Source of the DNA: CAYQDR01 sp964416315
Lineage (GTDB): Bacteria > Methylomirabilota > Methylomirabilia > Rokubacteriales > DASRDR01
Direction of reading: 5' to 3'
Assembly (NCBI GenBank): GCA_964416315.1
Contig: CAYQDR010000082.1
Location: forward strand, 1 to 22,327
DNA: 22,327 nucleotides
Position numbers and translations under genes: made by a program. The first letter of the stretch is position 1. Each line of letters opens with the position of its first letter. The notes beneath the pieces are model-generated. The model made no database searches, was not told the origin of the DNA, and worked only from the letters and a program-made list of their open reading frames with translations. Below are positions 21,138 through 22,327 of this stretch, one piece after another.

Positions 21138-22243
21138 CGCCGCACACGGCCCGCGGCCTCCTCCTCGTCCTGGCGTTGCCGGTCGCGGGATGCGTCACCC
21201 CCCCGCCCGCCGGCCTCACGGTCAAGGCCGAGGCGCTCGCGGCCGCGGCGCCGGCCACGACCCCGCCCGCGCCCCAGGCGGCTCAGGCCCCGCCCGCGCC
21301 GCCGGGCGCGCCGGCCGCCATCCAGCCCGTGACCGAGAACCAGACCTTCGTGACGCGGAACGGCATGCCGCTCTACAAGATCGGCGCCGGCGACGTGCTC
21401 GACGTCCTGCTCACGAGCGGCTTCGCCCAGGAGAAGCAAACGGTCACGGTCAAGCCGGCAGGGATCGTCGTCGTCGCCTTCACCGAGGCGAAGGTCGCCG
21501 GGCGCACGACCGAGGAGGCCGCCGAGGAGATCCGCCGGCTCCTCGCGCCGTTCTACCGGCAGATCACCGTCGAGGTGATCGTCAAGGAGTACAACAGCAA
21601 GAAGGTCGCCGTCCTCGGGGCCGTGGCGGGAAAGGTGGGAAGCCTCCCCCTCAAGGGGCGGATGACCGTCGTGGACCTCCTGGTGGAGGTCGGCGGGCCG
21701 GGGCCGAACGCCGACCTCGAGCGCGTCCGCGTGGTCCGGGAGGACGCGCCGCCGCTGGTCCTGAACCTCTTCCGCTTCCTCGAGGAGCCGCGGGCCCACG
21801 CCTTCGTGCTCGACGCGGGCGACCTCGTGTTCGTCCCGACCCGGACCCCGACCGAGGCGAGGGCGGAGGAGAAGGCCCGCGAGGAGCGGATCTTCATCCT
21901 GGGCGAGGTCAAGACGCCGGGCGCGTACCCCCTCGCGCCCGGGATGCGCCTCTCCCAGGCGATCGCGGTGGCCGGCGGGGCCACGGACGTGGCCGTCCTC
22001 GAGAGCGCCCGCATCATCCGGGGCGGGCTCGCCAGGCCGGTGATCGTCGAAGCCGACTTCCGGAAGGTGATCGAGCAAGGGGACCCCACGCAGGACGTGC
22101 TCCTCCAACCAACGGATCTCATCGTCCTCCCCCGGAGCGCGGTCGGCAACTGGAACGCCTTCATCGCCAAGATCAAGCCGACCTTCGAGCTCCTGGCCTT
22201 CCCCCTCACGGTGCCGGTGCAGGTCAAGGTCCTCGGCGACTGA
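21134..22243 (+). CDS. Wza-type outer-membrane polysaccharide export lipoprotein
   Basis: The 369-residue protein has a lipoprotein signal: LLLVLALPVAGC with a probable lipidated Cys at about residue 20. An Ala/Pro-rich linker follows (about 25-70). Then come a polysaccharide biosynthesis/export domain (PF02563; YKIGAGDVLDVLL ... VEVIVKEYNSKKVAVLGAV) and SLBB-type beta-grasp repeats (GSLPLKGRMTVVDLLVEVGGP; IFILGEVKTPGAYPLAPGMRLSQAIAVAGG). Such proteins form the outer-membrane channel for EPS export. The GTG start at 21134 overlaps the HD-like gene stop (GTGA). The C-terminus ends in a helix-like segment (FELLAFPLTVPVQVKVLGD). Confidence 0.9.
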   Translation: MTPHTARGLLLVLALPVAGCVTPPPAGLTVKAEALAAAAPATTPPAPQAAQAPPAPPGAPAAIQPVTENQTFVTRNGMPLYKIGAGDVLDVLLTSGFAQEKQTVTVKPAGIVVVAFTEAKVAGRTTEEAAEEIRRLLAPFYRQITVEVIVKEYNSKKVAVLGAVAGKVGSLPLKGRMTVVDLLVEVGGPGPNADLERVRVVREDAPPLVLNLFRFLEEPRAHAFVLDAGDLVFVPTRTPTEARAEEKAREERIFILGEVKTPGAYPLAPGMRLSQAIAVAGGATDVAVLESARIIRGGLARPVIVEADFRKVIEQGDPTQDVLLQPTDLIVLPRSAVGNWNAFIAKIKPTFELLAFPLTVPVQVKVLGD

Positions 22244-22327
22244 TGCGCGTCCAACGAGGTTCGGCGAAGAGCGCGCCGCGGGTGGCGCCGGGTGAGCCCC
22301 GCGGGGTCCCGGGCGGACGGGGGTCCC
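22243..22327 (+). CDS. Start of a following gene, cut by the window edge
   Basis: ATG at 22243 overlaps the export gene stop (TGATG) and opens a frame to the end of the window, beginning MRVQRGSAKSAPRVAPGEP. Only 28 codons are visible and none is diagnostic. A chain-length regulator (Wzz/Wzc type) would be usual here, but that is inference from context. Confidence 0.35.
   Translation, partial: MRVQRGSAKSAPRVAPGEPRGVPGGRGS

Noticed and set aside
1..22327. tRNA, rRNA or CRISPR arrays.
   Set aside because: I found no cloverleaf-like segment, rRNA-like stretch or regularly spaced direct repeat array; the only regular short repeats are the three TGACA copies.

Overview
The window is about 22 kb of very GC-rich bacterial DNA (roughly 70% by eye). 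It has a Gram-negative character: an outer-membrane polysaccharide export lipoprotein, an outer-membrane beta-barrel remnant, exopolysaccharide (EPS) regulators and an F420/FMN luciferase-like oxidoreductase. Gene content and composition fit a soil or subsurface lineage such as Rokubacteria/Methylomirabilota or a deltaproteobacterium-like group. That is inference; there is no rRNA or other taxonomic marker here.

Left part (1-7.9 kb): an orphan MshEN-repeat protein, an alpha/beta hydrolase, an intergenic region with a perfect 37-nt palindrome, an RmlC-like cupin, a frameshifted PIN toxin with its ribbon-helix-helix antitoxin, a membrane PDZ-GAF-class III nucleotide cyclase with non-canonical base-specifying residues, a divergent luciferase-like monooxygenase, and a Uma2-family nuclease-fold protein.

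Middle (7.9-13.4 kb): a decayed zone. Remnants of an EPS locus lie on the minus strand: a BY-kinase C-terminus, a sugar-transferase C-terminus broken in several frames, and the end of a beta-barrel. A broken ISKra4-like transposase and a HTH/PIN module on the plus strand interrupt them. A HTH/PAS remnant is fused out of frame to the BY-kinase piece. Two further toxin-antitoxin modules follow (RHH/MazF and MntA/HepT), then a small two-helix membrane protein.

Right part (13.5-18.5 kb): the most interesting locus, a compact co-directional lasso-peptide (RiPP) gene cluster. In order it encodes a PqqD-like recognition protein (B1), a transglutaminase-like leader peptidase (B2), an asparagine-synthetase-like cyclase (C) with Ser instead of Cys at position 2, a 52-residue precursor (A), an HPr-kinase-like protein (K) and a nucleotidyltransferase (N). 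The content resembles paeninodin-type clusters. However, the predicted core begins with Val, has no C-terminal Ser for the kinase, and the window holds no lasso ABC exporter. All genes overlap or nearly abut, and a TATAAT box precedes the first.

Right end (18.5-22.3 kb): after a strong hairpin terminator and two more hairpins comes an intact EPS-type operon: single-domain response regulator, ExeA/GspA-like AAA ATPase, a HD-GYP-like protein that has lost its metal-binding histidines, a Wza-type export lipoprotein, and the start of a further ORF cut by the window edge.
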